Shown one piece after another: positions 1 through 11,475 of a stretch of DNA of 64,000 nucleotides. The first letter of the stretch is position 1. Each line of letters begins with the position of its first letter. The position numbers and the translations under genes were made by a program. The stretch covers positions 62,001 through 126,000 of the forward strand of contig JAUQPB010000004.1 of the NCBI GenBank assembly GCA_030550585.1. The letters run 5' to 3'. Below the pieces are notes generated by a model. That model was given only the letters and a program-made list of their open reading frames with translations, searched no databases and had not been told where the DNA came from. This stretch comes from Thermoproteota archaeon. GTDB taxonomy: Archaea > Thermoproteota > Thermoprotei_A > Sulfolobales > Ignisphaeraceae.

Positions 1-94
1 TTGCTGTAAACTCTTTCAAGTAGCTATCTTTTTGGTATAGCAAATCTGTAGCCACAGAAAGTCGCCTAGAGATAGGGTATTCAGTACAGCAAAG

Positions 95-102
95 TTTATA
101 TA
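95..102 (+). promoter_or_regulatory. TATA box of the encapsulin gene
   Basis: TTTATATA lies 33 nt before the ATG at 135. That is the usual archaeal TATA-to-start distance for a short or absent leader, and it supports ATG 135 over the in-frame TTG 123 and GTG 126. Confidence 0.6.
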
Positions 103-134
103 GATGCTTCGCCCTTAACTCTTTGGTGCTGTAT

Positions 135-1175
135 ATGCTTTCCAAACACCCACTCGACTTGCCTGTTGGCAGGAAGCTGACTAGGGAAGAGGTTGCAGAG
201 GCTCTTAGGCTTGCTGTAATAGCCGAGCTTGATGCTATCAACCTCTATCTACAGCTTGCCAGAGCCATTGAAGATGAGAAGATTAGAAAGGTTTTCGAGG
301 ATATTGCCAAAGAGGAGAAAACACATGTTGGCGAGTTTCTAGCGGTTTTAAAGTCTTTGGATAGCGAGCAGGTTGAGGAGCTTAGAAAAGGTGCTGAAGA
401 GGTCAGTAGGTTAACTGGACTTGAATTTAAGGATCCTCCAAATAATGGCTCTGAGGATGTGTGGAAGGGTGTTTTGGATGTTATTGCAAAGACTGTTGAC
501 TCTGTTAGGATCTTTAGAAAGTACCTGCCTGTAACAGTTGTTGGCAGAGGTGTTGACGGAGTTCCGCTAGAGGCTGTTGGCTCTGGCACCAGAGTTGTGA
601 TACCCTTGGAGGAGATAAGCGTTGAGTTTAAGGTTTCGCAGAGATCTGTTGACTATGGAGAGGTCTACAAGCTTCCTACAGAGCTTGGCGATGGCTATAG
701 AGCTGCTGTAGAATTCGCCTCAATGGAGGATAGATTCATACTCGAAAAGCTGCTGAAGCTCTCAAACACTATAAAACTCGATATTGGTAGCTGGGACGAG
801 CCAGGACAAGCACTGCGAGAGGTTTCAGAAGCTATATCGAAAATGCTTGGAGGTGGTGTTAGAGAGCCATTCATATTATTCGTAAGTCCTGCTAGATATG
901 CAAAGCTGTTGGCTGTTCACGAAAGGACAGGCGTGATGGAGATAACAAGGATTAAAGGCATTGTGAAAGAAGTTGTTGCCACACCGATACTACCAGATGA
1001 TACAGCACTACTTGTATCTGCCAACCCATATGTTCTAGATGTTGTCGTTGGCGTGGATACAAAAATAGACTATCTCGGACCTGAAAACGGCTATCACAAA
1101 CTGAGGATATGGGAGACAATAGCTGTTAGACCAAGAATGGAAAAGGGAATTGCAGTACTGAAGCAGGTAAAGTAG
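135..1175 (+). CDS. Ferritin-like domain / encapsulin shell fusion protein
   Basis: This is a fusion like the Pyrococcus furiosus virus-like particle protein, in which an encapsulated-ferritin-like domain is joined to an HK97-fold shell protein. Residues 1-95 or so are the ferritin-like helices. An Ala-Glu-Leu-Asp-Ala segment in the first helix and an E-x-x-H (Glu-Glu-Lys-Thr-His) in the second match the ferroxidase ligands. The rest is the shell domain, ending in the Val-Leu-Asp-Val-Val-Val-Gly strand typical of family 1 encapsulins. ATG 135 is chosen because the MLS-x-x-P start matches the Pyrococcus protein as I remember it and the TATA box is well placed. The expected role is a self-assembling iron-storage nanocompartment. 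The length (346 aa) agrees with the known fusion. Confidence 0.9.
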   Translation: MLSKHPLDLPVGRKLTREEVAEALRLAVIAELDAINLYLQLARAIEDEKIRKVFEDIAKEEKTHVGEFLAVLKSLDSEQVEELRKGAEEVSRLTGLEFKDPPNNGSEDVWKGVLDVIAKTVDSVRIFRKYLPVTVVGRGVDGVPLEAVGSGTRVVIPLEEISVEFKVSQRSVDYGEVYKLPTELGDGYRAAVEFASMEDRFILEKLLKLSNTIKLDIGSWDEPGQALREVSEAISKMLGGGVREPFILFVSPARYAKLLAVHERTGVMEITRIKGIVKEVVATPILPDDTALLVSANPYVLDVVVGVDTKIDYLGPENGYHKLRIWETIAVRPRMEKGIAVLKQVK

Positions 1176-1294
1176 TGCTCATCAGCCTTGAAACACCTCA
1201 TCACATATCAATCAGTGTTCACAGCCATCATCACAGCAGCTGTTTTCCAATCAAAATTTTTAATATTTTAAAGCATATATTTCTCTTGATTAAA

Positions 1295-1756
1295 ATGGGC
1301 ATCATCGAGGATATTGAGAAGAGGATTCTAAGGGCAATGATAATCTTCGTGGTTTTGCCTCCCACACCAATTATAATAGCCGTCATAATTTTTTCATATA
1401 TACTGAAAAGCATTAGCCTATTGCTAAACACATTGATTATTTTAACACCTATCATAGCATTATTCACAATTTTGAAGATATGGCTATGGAAAACAACATA
1501 TATTGAGCCCATCAAGAATCTTGAGAAACACATAAAGAATTTGAAGAATCTGGGATATCAAATAGATGACTCTACATATGTTGTTCTCCCTATAAACACA
1601 GCTGTTATCACAGTCAAAAGCTATAGCGATATACCGAAAAACCATGTATACAAGGTGGCAGCTGTAGAGACTGGGAGAAGAGGATACATAGCATTAATAG
1701 GCATTGCAAATGAAAATAACCAGATATATGATCTAACCAAGGTGAGGCCGCAGTAA
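1295..1756 (+). CDS. Small membrane protein with two TM helices
   Basis: About 153 aa. Two hydrophobic segments lie at about residues 13-35 and 40-60, followed by a soluble C-terminal domain of about 90 residues. The reading frame is open further upstream, but that stretch encodes a low-complexity His-rich peptide, and a TATA-like AT-rich block (around 1259-1272) sits 25-35 nt before ATG 1295, so I take 1295 as the start. No family is recognised. It follows the encapsulin gene but seems to have its own promoter, so a functional link is not shown. Confidence 0.6.
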   Translation: MGIIEDIEKRILRAMIIFVVLPPTPIIIAVIIFSYILKSISLLLNTLIILTPIIALFTILKIWLWKTTYIEPIKNLEKHIKNLKNLGYQIDDSTYVVLPINTAVITVKSYSDIPKNHVYKVAAVETGRRGYIALIGIANENNQIYDLTKVRPQ

Positions 1757-1832
1757 AACAGCTGAGGATCTCTACACATCTAGCTGTTTTCGATAATGCT
1801 TATTAGAGTATGTTGTGTCAAGGTATTGCTGT

Positions 1833-1885
1833 AGATGATGAGTTCAAGACGGAATGACCAGTGATTGAAACTCCCCGACCTGATC
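1833..1885 (+). ncRNA. Candidate C/D box guide sRNA
   Basis: This intergenic stretch has a perfect C box (ATGATGA, 1835-1841), a 12-nt spacer, a D'-like ATGA (1854-1857), a C'-like GTGATTG (1861-1867), a second spacer of about 11 nt and a perfect D box CTGA (1880-1883). Order and spacing fit archaeal C/D sRNAs that guide 2'-O-methylation. The guide before the D box is ACTCCCCGAC. The D' and C' boxes are imperfect and no target was tested. Confidence 0.45.
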
Positions 1886-1959
1886 AAAAGGCTATTGTAT
1901 GTTGGCATGTTTTAGGTTGTGATTTGCTCTACAGGATATAAGTTTTGTTGTTGCTATAC

Positions 1960-2697
1960 ATGAATGTGTATTTTATGAGTTTCGCTAGATATGCTGCAAT
2001 TGTCAAGAATTTGAGGGGTGTTGTTCTAGCCGATATTGATGAGGATGGTGTTTGGAGTAGTGTTATGTGGCTTGTTAACCGGTTTAGGTATCGCGATCTT
2101 GGGATTGTCCCAAGTGTTGTTAAGAGGTATAGGAGTTTGTTGGAGAGGTACTTGAATGGGAATCCATTTAGAGAGCTTGTTTCTCCGACAGACTCTATCC
2201 AGATTTTTATAGAGAGGCTGGGGAGGGCATCTGGTCTTCCGCTAGAGGTTGTAGAGCTTTTGGCTCTATCATCAGCATATATATCGCCTGCTATTGTCAT
2301 AGGCAACAAATATTCTGGGTATTTGAAAGAGATTTCGACAGATGTTGTCAATGTGTGCAAAGATATGGATACAAATTCTTGGAAGCTCCATCTGAGAATA
2401 GCTGACTATACTATTCTAGACCTCTATGAGGCTAGTGTTGAAGAGGTCTTAAACGCCATTGAGAAGGGGGTGTCGAGACAGCTTCTAGAGAAGATTTCGG
2501 ATGGTAGAAGAAGTGTTATAGAGGCTGATAAGAAGAGGTATTGGAGGATAGCATGCGATAGTGGAAAGCCATTTCTATACTACATAGACATGGTAAACAT
2601 TGTGCTTAGATACGATGTGTACAAAGATCTTGTTGCAGACCATGCTGCATGCCTATCGATAGTACCTGTAGTTATGATCCCGCCAAACATGAAATAG
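1960..2697 (+). CDS. Uncharacterised protein upstream of archaemetzincin
   Basis: About 245 aa, soluble, no TM segment. The N-terminal part has a Val-Val-Leu-Ala-Asp-Ile-Asp-Glu-Asp-Gly-Val stretch that looks like an acidic turn after a beta strand; the rest is mainly helical. I do not recognise a family. ATG 1960 and ATG 1975 are both possible; a TATA-like GATATAAG at about 1934-1942 favours 1960. The C-terminus overlaps the archaemetzincin gene by about 49 nt in another frame, and its last residues look like the missing first strand of that protease, so the boundary between the two genes may be wrong. Confidence 0.55.
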   Translation: MNVYFMSFARYAAIVKNLRGVVLADIDEDGVWSSVMWLVNRFRYRDLGIVPSVVKRYRSLLERYLNGNPFRELVSPTDSIQIFIERLGRASGLPLEVVELLALSSAYISPAIVIGNKYSGYLKEISTDVVNVCKDMDTNSWKLHLRIADYTILDLYEASVEEVLNAIEKGVSRQLLEKISDGRRSVIEADKKRYWRIACDSGKPFLYYIDMVNIVLRYDVYKDLVADHAACLSIVPVVMIPPNMK

Positions 2698-3248
2698 CTG
2701 TAGGGCTGTATGAAATGGGTGTAGAGGTTTTCTACACAACCGAAGACATAGATGTTAGGAAATGCGTTGAAGCTGCAATTGTAGAGATACTCAATCTAAA
2801 GATAGTTGATGAACGCGATATAGCCCTGCCAGACTGGCTATTCGATCAACGCAGAAAACAGTATAGAGCTGAGGAGGTTCTAGACTACATAGCTACACTA
2901 AGAAAATATGAGAAAACATATGTGTTTGGAGTCATAGATGCCGATGGCTATGTAAAAGGGCTCAACTTTGTCTTTGGAGTGGCATATCCACATATGGGAG
3001 CTGTGGTGTTTCTACAGAGACTGAAGACACAATCAAAAGAATTGTTTTTGTTGAGAACAAGAAAAGAGGTTCTACATGAGCTAGGCCACGTACTTGGATT
3101 AGAACATTGCAAACAATTTGGGTGTGTAATGAACTTCAGCAACTCGGTCTTCGAGGTAGATATGAAGAGAGATGCTTTTTGCAAAAAATGTGCCTCAAAG
3201 CTTAGCGAATTCGGTGTAGTGGTAAATCCTAGACATGTTCTAATCTAA
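2649..3248 (+). CDS. amzA: Archaemetzincin-type zinc metalloprotease
   Basis: The signature is clear: HELGHVLGLEHC followed by Gly-Cys-Val-Met (the Met-turn), then Phe-Ser-Asn-Ser and a C-terminal Cys-x-x-Cys. That is the archaemetzincin pattern with a catalytic zinc (three His) and a second structural zinc held by four Cys. Length is about 199 aa from ATG 2649. The first 15 residues from that start do not look like the usual N-terminal beta strand; a better-looking strand is encoded in the overlapping upstream frame (see findings). Function in archaea is not well defined; the fold predicts an aminopeptidase-like metalloprotease. Confidence 0.9.
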   Translation: MPIDSTCSYDPAKHEIAVGLYEMGVEVFYTTEDIDVRKCVEAAIVEILNLKIVDERDIALPDWLFDQRRKQYRAEEVLDYIATLRKYEKTYVFGVIDADGYVKGLNFVFGVAYPHMGAVVFLQRLKTQSKELFLLRTRKEVLHELGHVLGLEHCKQFGCVMNFSNSVFEVDMKRDAFCKKCASKLSEFGVVVNPRHVLI

Positions 3249-3321
3249 ACATATTGCAATAGCTGTTTAGACGAGCTTGACTTTTCATGACTGTGAAACA
3301 TAATCTGTATCTACAAAAACA

Positions 3322-3331
3322 TTTATATATA
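3322..3331 (+). promoter_or_regulatory. TATA box of the ferredoxin/oxidoreductase operon
   Basis: TTTATATATA is preceded by an A-rich BRE-like stretch. It would drive the four-gene run from the ferredoxin to the oxidoreductase beta subunit. Confidence 0.6.
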
Positions 3332-3373
3332 AGATCCAATGATTTTATTTGGTGAACACGAGGTGTGGTATCC

Positions 3374-3619
3374 ATGGCTAGATATAGGGTTGTAGTTGAT
3401 AGAGTTACATGTATTGCATGTGGTGCTGCTCCAGCTACATGCCCTGAGATATTTGAGCTTGGGTCTGACAATGGGAAGAACAGGGTTGTTGAAAAGTATA
3501 GTGTTAAAACAGATGATAGTGTTTCCATAGGGGAGATACCCGAGGAGCTGTACAGTTGCGCCAAGGCAGGAGCTGATGTGTGTCCCGTTAACGCTATAAA
3601 GATCGAGAGAATTGAGTAG
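3374..3619 (+). CDS. Single-cluster ferredoxin
   Basis: 81 aa. A Cys-x2-Cys-x5-Cys-Pro motif near residue 15 and a distal Cys-x8-Cys-Pro near residue 60 are the pattern of an archaeal mono-cluster ferredoxin. ATG 3374 is chosen over GTG 3365 because GAGGTG (3360-3365) is a good Shine-Dalgarno for it. It leads an operon with a small Zn protein and the 2-oxoacid:ferredoxin oxidoreductase subunits, so it is the likely electron acceptor of that enzyme. Confidence 0.8.
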   Translation: MARYRVVVDRVTCIACGAAPATCPEIFELGSDNGKNRVVEKYSVKTDDSVSIGEIPEELYSCAKAGADVCPVNAIKIERIE

Positions 3620-3629
3620 GGGCTAGCCA

Positions 3630-3941
3630 ATGTCTGATAAAGATGTTTGTTCTAGATGCATATTTTTTAAACCAAATATCTATTATCCTTATATAGGCTA
3701 TTGCATCATCAAAAAAGAGACAAGGTTCTATGAAGAGCCTGCTGTTTGCGAGTCTTTCAGACCTTCTTCTATTGATGAGCTTAAAAAAGCTCTAGAAGCG
3801 CAGGGGTGGCTATATTGTGTGAATTGCAGGAAGGTTATCCACGATGTTGAGGAGCTGGAGAAGCATGTTAGAGAACACCTTGTTTCTACTGGGATAGTTA
3901 TAGATGAGGCTGTGGCCGAGGAGGCTCACTCTGTTGACTGA
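3630..3941 (+). CDS. Small putative zinc-binding protein
   Basis: 103 aa. The N-terminal half has Cys-x2-Cys, a Gly-Tyr-Cys and a further Cys, a possible four-Cys site. The C-terminal half has Cys-x2-Cys followed by two His, like a C2H2 finger. It lies 10 nt after the ferredoxin and about 20 nt before the oxidoreductase gamma-alpha subunit, so it is probably co-transcribed and may be an accessory or maturation factor. The family is not recognised. Confidence 0.65.
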   Translation: MSDKDVCSRCIFFKPNIYYPYIGYCIIKKETRFYEEPAVCESFRPSSIDELKKALEAQGWLYCVNCRKVIHDVEELEKHVREHLVSTGIVIDEAVAEEAHSVD

Positions 3942-3964
3942 TAACAGTGCTAAGGGTTGAGCAA

Positions 3965-6812
<2,848 letters not shown>

Positions 6813-6956
6813 AATCTTGGCTATGAGAATATGCCTACCTTTTCAACACCCCAATCCCACTAAATACGCTAAAATTCCCTAGATATGCTGGCTTTAGATG
6901 AGCTAAAGAGCCTCTAACATTGACAGTATTCTTAAATAACTATAAAGGGTTGCAAC

Positions 6957-7724
6957 ATGTGTGTACACATATTGTTGCCAATAGCTTCAGCTCTATTTTT
7001 ATTAGAGTCTATTGTAGTGTTAGCTCATAACTTTCCTTGGATTGTGAGGCTGTGGAGGCTTAGAGTACATCATTTGAGGCTTTTCAGAGACGATCTGCCC
7101 ATTCTAATAGTATCTGATATCCATCTAGGCAATAGAGATAGTTTGGGCAAGGATGTTCTTAGAATTGCTTCGAAGCGTGGTTTTCATACACTTGTCATAG
7201 CTGGAGATTTGCTTGACAAGAGAACTCTATTCAGCGACAAGATCTTCGATCTTCTCGAAAAATTTCTTGTGGGGAACATTAGAAATGTTCTCTATGTACC
7301 CTCATCGTCTAGCCACGATATCAAGCCCCTGCCCACTGGCCCAATATCGAGGCAACTCAATGGCAAGAGAGTTGTGGTGGTTCCCGAGGTGCTGGCTTTA
7401 TCTGTAGACGGATGTGTTGGAAGTTTGTATATAACGCATGGCGACTATTCGTCGAGGAATGGTATATTCGCTCACATAATTGATGCAATAACTTTGAAAG
7501 TTTTTTCTAAGCCTTTCACAGGAACCATTCTCAGAAAGATTCTTGAGACCGGCGACGTCGACTGGGTTATTCATGGCCATAGCCACTTAGCAGTACATTC
7601 ACAAAAACTTAGGATTGTCGATACCGGGTGCTGGGTAAAGAGACCACATGAATCTGTGCAGAGAGCGTTTGCTGTTGCTACATGTAGAAATGGTGTTGTG
7701 GAGGTTGATTTGATCAGGATATGA
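6957..7724 (+). CDS. Membrane-anchored metallophosphoesterase, degenerate GNH motif
   Basis: 255 aa. An N-terminal hydrophobic helix (residues 4-26 or so) is followed by a calcineurin-like phosphoesterase domain: Ser-Asp-Ile-His, Ala-Gly-Asp-Leu, Ile-Thr-His-Gly-Asp and a final His-Gly-His-Ser-His. The usual Gly-Asn-His-Asp/Glu is replaced by a serine run ending in Ser-His-Asp, so one metal ligand (Asn) seems lost or substituted. A TATA-like stretch lies near 6935-6945. Substrate unknown. Confidence 0.8.
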   Translation: MCVHILLPIASALFLLESIVVLAHNFPWIVRLWRLRVHHLRLFRDDLPILIVSDIHLGNRDSLGKDVLRIASKRGFHTLVIAGDLLDKRTLFSDKIFDLLEKFLVGNIRNVLYVPSSSSHDIKPLPTGPISRQLNGKRVVVVPEVLALSVDGCVGSLYITHGDYSSRNGIFAHIIDAITLKVFSKPFTGTILRKILETGDVDWVIHGHSHLAVHSQKLRIVDTGCWVKRPHESVQRAFAVATCRNGVVEVDLIRI

Positions 7725-7775
7725 AACTTGAGATGTGTCTGTGGATACCTAGGAATAATTGGGTTGGAAAAAAGA

Positions 7776-9380
7776 TTATTTGGAGAGTATCGCCTCGAAC
7801 ACATCTTTGTCTACTTCATCTACTGTTGGTATCCCCAACACCCTAGCAGCCCTTTCTGTTAGTGCTGCTACATCCGATCTGTCTAACAGCCACAGCTTAT
7901 ACTTTCTCTGCCCAGCCATCAAAATCTTTATTCCTACTGCAATTTTTGTGAAGTATGTGTATAGACCTATTGCACCCGATTTCAGCAGCTTCTCATAGTT
8001 TGATGCTCCATATCTTGCCACAATCTCTGGGGCTGCCACGAAGAACTGCTCTGGCTTTGTGCCATACCTTTTAGCGAAGTCTGGTGGTAACGCACCTTTT
8101 TGGGCAAGCTCTAGGAAGTACTTTGACTTCATGACAGCTGTTATTGGTGCTCGGGCCACTGCAACTGCTTTAACGTATGGCCCTTCCCCAAAGTTGCTGA
8201 GGGCAATGGCCTTGACTATTTGGTGCTCGTTCGAGAAGCCGCCAGCCATTGCAATGTCTGGTATGTGCATACCCCTCTTCTTCATTATGTTGCATGCTTT
8301 TAGAACCCAGGCCTCCATGTATAGTGTTGGAACGCCGCTTTCATTCATCATTGGTATTGGTGACATTCCTGTTCCTCCGCCAGCACCATCAAATGTCACA
8401 CCATCTGCTTTAGCCTCTGAGGCTAGCTTTAAAACAAATGCTATTTCTGCTGGTCTATATGTGCCAGTCTTTATCCATATCCTCTTAACACCCATTGATC
8501 TGAGCTTGTCTATCCTCTCTAGGAAGTGCTGCGGGTCTGGCTTAGCTATTCTGCTATGCCTTTCAAACGTCTTTATAGCACCAAGCTTGTATGCCTCTTG
8601 AACGTTTTTGTCTTCTGGGTCTGGAATAACGATGTAGCCTCTTCTCTTAAGCTCTATAGCCCTATTAATATCGCTTACCCTTACCTCACCACCTATAGAT
8701 TTTGCTCCCTGGCCAAACTTCTTCTCAATTGTGTTCACCTCTAGCTTAGATGCAGCATATATGTCAACCCCCATCATCTCGTCTTCAACATTTGTCTGAA
8801 CGGCTATGTCTCCATGTCTACCATCCCAAAACTCTCTATATGTCCTAACCCTGTACTCCATATCCTTAGAGCTGACAACCTGGCCATTTGAAAACACAGC
8901 CTCTTTGTCCATGCCACACACATTTTCTCCAACAACCATTGCTGTACCAGATATCGCAGCTCCATATGCAAGTCCATCCCAATTCCTCTTGGCCACATCA
9001 GTAGAGCCAAGCGCAGCTATAAACACTGGTATTCTTAAATCGACACCACCATACCTTGTGGAGACATCGACATTTTCAAATATCATCTTATCTGGTATGG
9101 GCTCAACACCAAACACTTGGGATAGTCTCGGCATCAACTGTACATCTGACCAGTCTAGGCCAAAGTCCTTGTTGGCTGCTGCTGTACTCGCACCGAACTC
9201 TTCTGGCTCTGGATACAGCACCTCCCTGCCTCTGAAAGCGGCTTTGCCAATATCACATAGTATAGGGCAGCTGTATATACATAGTGAGCAAATTCCGCTT
9301 AGAGGCGTTATATCGGGGCTTCTAGTTCTTGTGCCAGCCAGTAGACTGCTATTCTCTGTTGGAAGCTTTTTCTCAGGCAT
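7776..9380 (-). CDS. Glutamate synthase-like FMN-binding protein
   Basis: About 534 aa. It resembles the FMN-binding synthase domain of GltB: Phe-Asp-Gly-Ala-Gly-Gly-Gly-Thr-Gly and, later, Met-Ala-Gly-Gly-Phe bind FMN in a TIM barrel. Near the N-terminus a four-Cys group (C-x2-C-x4-C-x3-C) suggests an Fe-S cluster. It lacks the glutaminase domain, as in archaeal stand-alone homologues. ATG 9380 is chosen over TTG 9404 because a TATA-like block at about 9415-9425 would put transcription start just before 9380. No nearby gene tells the substrate. Confidence 0.8.
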   Translation of the reverse strand: MPEKKLPTENSSLLAGTRTRSPDITPLSGICSLCIYSCPILCDIGKAAFRGREVLYPEPEEFGASTAAANKDFGLDWSDVQLMPRLSQVFGVEPIPDKMIFENVDVSTRYGGVDLRIPVFIAALGSTDVAKRNWDGLAYGAAISGTAMVVGENVCGMDKEAVFSNGQVVSSKDMEYRVRTYREFWDGRHGDIAVQTNVEDEMMGVDIYAASKLEVNTIEKKFGQGAKSIGGEVRVSDINRAIELKRRGYIVIPDPEDKNVQEAYKLGAIKTFERHSRIAKPDPQHFLERIDKLRSMGVKRIWIKTGTYRPAEIAFVLKLASEAKADGVTFDGAGGGTGMSPIPMMNESGVPTLYMEAWVLKACNIMKKRGMHIPDIAMAGGFSNEHQIVKAIALSNFGEGPYVKAVAVARAPITAVMKSKYFLELAQKGALPPDFAKRYGTKPEQFFVAAPEIVARYGASNYEKLLKSGAIGLYTYFTKIAVGIKILMAGQRKYKLWLLDRSDVAALTERAARVLGIPTVDEVDKDVFEAILSK

Positions 9381-9579
9381 GTCTATCCGCCGATTTTGAA
9401 CCAAGATCTTGATCTACAATTATAAAAACTTTGCTATTGATTAGATTTTTATTTCTATTAAAATATGCTTATATGTGTTTATACCATATTAAACACTGGT
9501 TTTAACCTCCGCAACATACTACCTAAATTTGATAACACTAAAATATTGGTAGCCAAGACATATACAAGAATGTGAAACC

Positions 9580-11475
9580 ATGGGAACAAAACTCGCCTTG
9601 TACATTGCCCTCCCCTCTGTAGATGCGCTACTACGTGATTTGAGAAAGTTTGACGCTTTGGTTTCACTATTGAAGCGCTTGGGTTTTGAGAAGGTTTATC
9701 TTGAGAACTATAGAGATGGCAAGCTGCTGAGCGAGAATGAGATGGCTAGGATTAGGGACATGTTTGAGAAGGAGTTTAGTGTTGCTGGTGGTGTTGCTAT
9801 AGGTACTTGGGGGCCTGGCATGGGTAGAAACGCCGATTTTTGGAGTGTCTGTGCTTGTATAGATGATGAGAGGAATGTTGGCTTATTTGAAAAGGCTGTT
9901 GTTCAGCAGGCTAAGATTTTTGACGAGGTTCTAATCGATGATTTCTGGGCCAACTGGTGCTATTCCAACGAAGGGGTTGAATATCTCAACAAATCATTTG
10001 GTGTTTCACTAACACTACCCAGTTTGAGAAGGCTTTTGATGGTTGATGACGAGGTTAGGAGGCTGTGGTCAGAATACTCAAAAACTCTTCTAGCCAATGC
10101 ATCGAGGAGGATATACGATAGTGCCAAGGCTGTTAACAACAATGTTAGAGTTGTTTTGAAGGTTGCTGAGTGGCGCGAGCATTTTCTGCATAGAGGTCTT
10201 GACCTGCCACTCATGGCAAAGATATTCGATGGTATATATGTTGGTACAGAGTCTAGAGAGGGAACAAAGAGATTTGGATCTCTTTTCATAATAGACTATG
10301 TAAGAGCATTTGTGGGAGAGAAGCTAAGGGGTGTGTGGTTCGATTCTTACAACGGGCTTGGAATATCCACTACAATGTCTCCAGAGACATTTGAGGAGCA
10401 GCTGTGGTATAGCTTCTTAGGCAAGGTAGATGAGATAACATTTTTCCAGGGAGTAGAATACATAGATTTTGTTGTTGAGGAGCATAAGCATGATATGAGG
10501 AGCCTCTTCATAATGGATGAGAGCAGAAGAGAGCATATAGCACATGTTGAGAGGAGCCTACCTCTTCTAAGATCTGTTGAAAACCTGTTGACTGAGGAGA
10601 AGATCGGTGTTGTCTCCCCAGCTATCCAACCGCTTTGGAGCGATCCATACGATGGATACATAGAGGATGTTCTCGGGTCTATGGGAATACCATTAACAGC
10701 CAAGCCCATTGACAAGCTGAGGCAAGGAGATGTTGTTTTGGTGAAAAGACATATTCTTAAATATGTGGATCTATTCGATCTGCTGAGAAAGGGGGTTAAC
10801 ATTGTCTTAACAGCTGCAGCAACGGAGAGCATTGCCAGAGGTGCTCTAGGTTATGATGCTATTAGTGTTGTGGGTGCTGATATAGATGAGCCTATTCTTC
10901 ATAGCGTTGTCGAGGCCGTGGCCTTCACCGATGGGAAAACCTATGCTGATAGAAGTCATAGAAGACCTTATGTATACGCCTTTGGCCCTGTCTTAAAAAT
11001 GGATAGAAGTGCTAGCATCAAGGTGCTTCTATATGGTGTTGATGAGAGGGGCTGGAAATACCCAGCGATTTACGTGGTTGACCATGGAAATGCGAAAGTG
11101 GTTGTCGCTACCATAACCAGAAACTCTCTGGCATACCTACACCAGTTCCCAGAGATAGCTAGGCAGGCACTAAGAGACGCTTTATACAGTTTCATTGGCG
11201 TTAAGATAGAGTCTAGAGCTCGTGACCCCAATTCCAGTGAAACTTCGGATATAGCTGTAGTTGTGTACAAGTCTAGGAGCATCGCCTTAGTGAACAACAA
11301 TCTTTATAACAACTACCTTGGTCTTGTAGTCAATAAGAAGATGTTTGGGGTCTCTAACTTTGCTGGCTCTGAGCTTGGCGCGGCAAAGGCGGTCAATGTT
11401 GAGGATATTGGTGAGGAAATCAGGGTGGATGTAAAAATTGCTAGACACTCCTTCGATCTAATGAGGTTTGGATAG
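9580..11475 (+). CDS. Putative glycosidase-like protein paired with GH20
   Basis: 631 aa. The first 330 residues look like a TIM barrel, with an Ile-Asp-Asp-Phe-Trp strand end at about residue 121 and a Trp-Phe-Asp-Ser strand end near 250. A second alpha/beta domain and a beta-rich C-terminus follow. This layout is common in glycoside hydrolases with a glutaminase-like second domain, but I cannot name a family. It overlaps the convergent GH20 gene by 18 nt, which supports a shared role in glycan breakdown. There is no signal peptide, so it acts in the cytoplasm. Confidence 0.7.
   Translation: MGTKLALYIALPSVDALLRDLRKFDALVSLLKRLGFEKVYLENYRDGKLLSENEMARIRDMFEKEFSVAGGVAIGTWGPGMGRNADFWSVCACIDDERNVGLFEKAVVQQAKIFDEVLIDDFWANWCYSNEGVEYLNKSFGVSLTLPSLRRLLMVDDEVRRLWSEYSKTLLANASRRIYDSAKAVNNNVRVVLKVAEWREHFLHRGLDLPLMAKIFDGIYVGTESREGTKRFGSLFIIDYVRAFVGEKLRGVWFDSYNGLGISTTMSPETFEEQLWYSFLGKVDEITFFQGVEYIDFVVEEHKHDMRSLFIMDESRREHIAHVERSLPLLRSVENLLTEEKIGVVSPAIQPLWSDPYDGYIEDVLGSMGIPLTAKPIDKLRQGDVVLVKRHILKYVDLFDLLRKGVNIVLTAAATESIARGALGYDAISVVGADIDEPILHSVVEAVAFTDGKTYADRSHRRPYVYAFGPVLKMDRSASIKVLLYGVDERGWKYPAIYVVDHGNAKVVVATITRNSLAYLHQFPEIARQALRDALYSFIGVKIESRARDPNSSETSDIAVVVYKSRSIALVNNNLYNNYLGLVVNKKMFGVSNFAGSELGAAKAVNVEDIGEEIRVDVKIARHSFDLMRFG

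Noticed and set aside
8059..8601. Plus-strand open frame within the GltB-like gene
   Set aside because: The minus strand encodes clear FMN-binding motifs; the plus frame has no promoter or family features.
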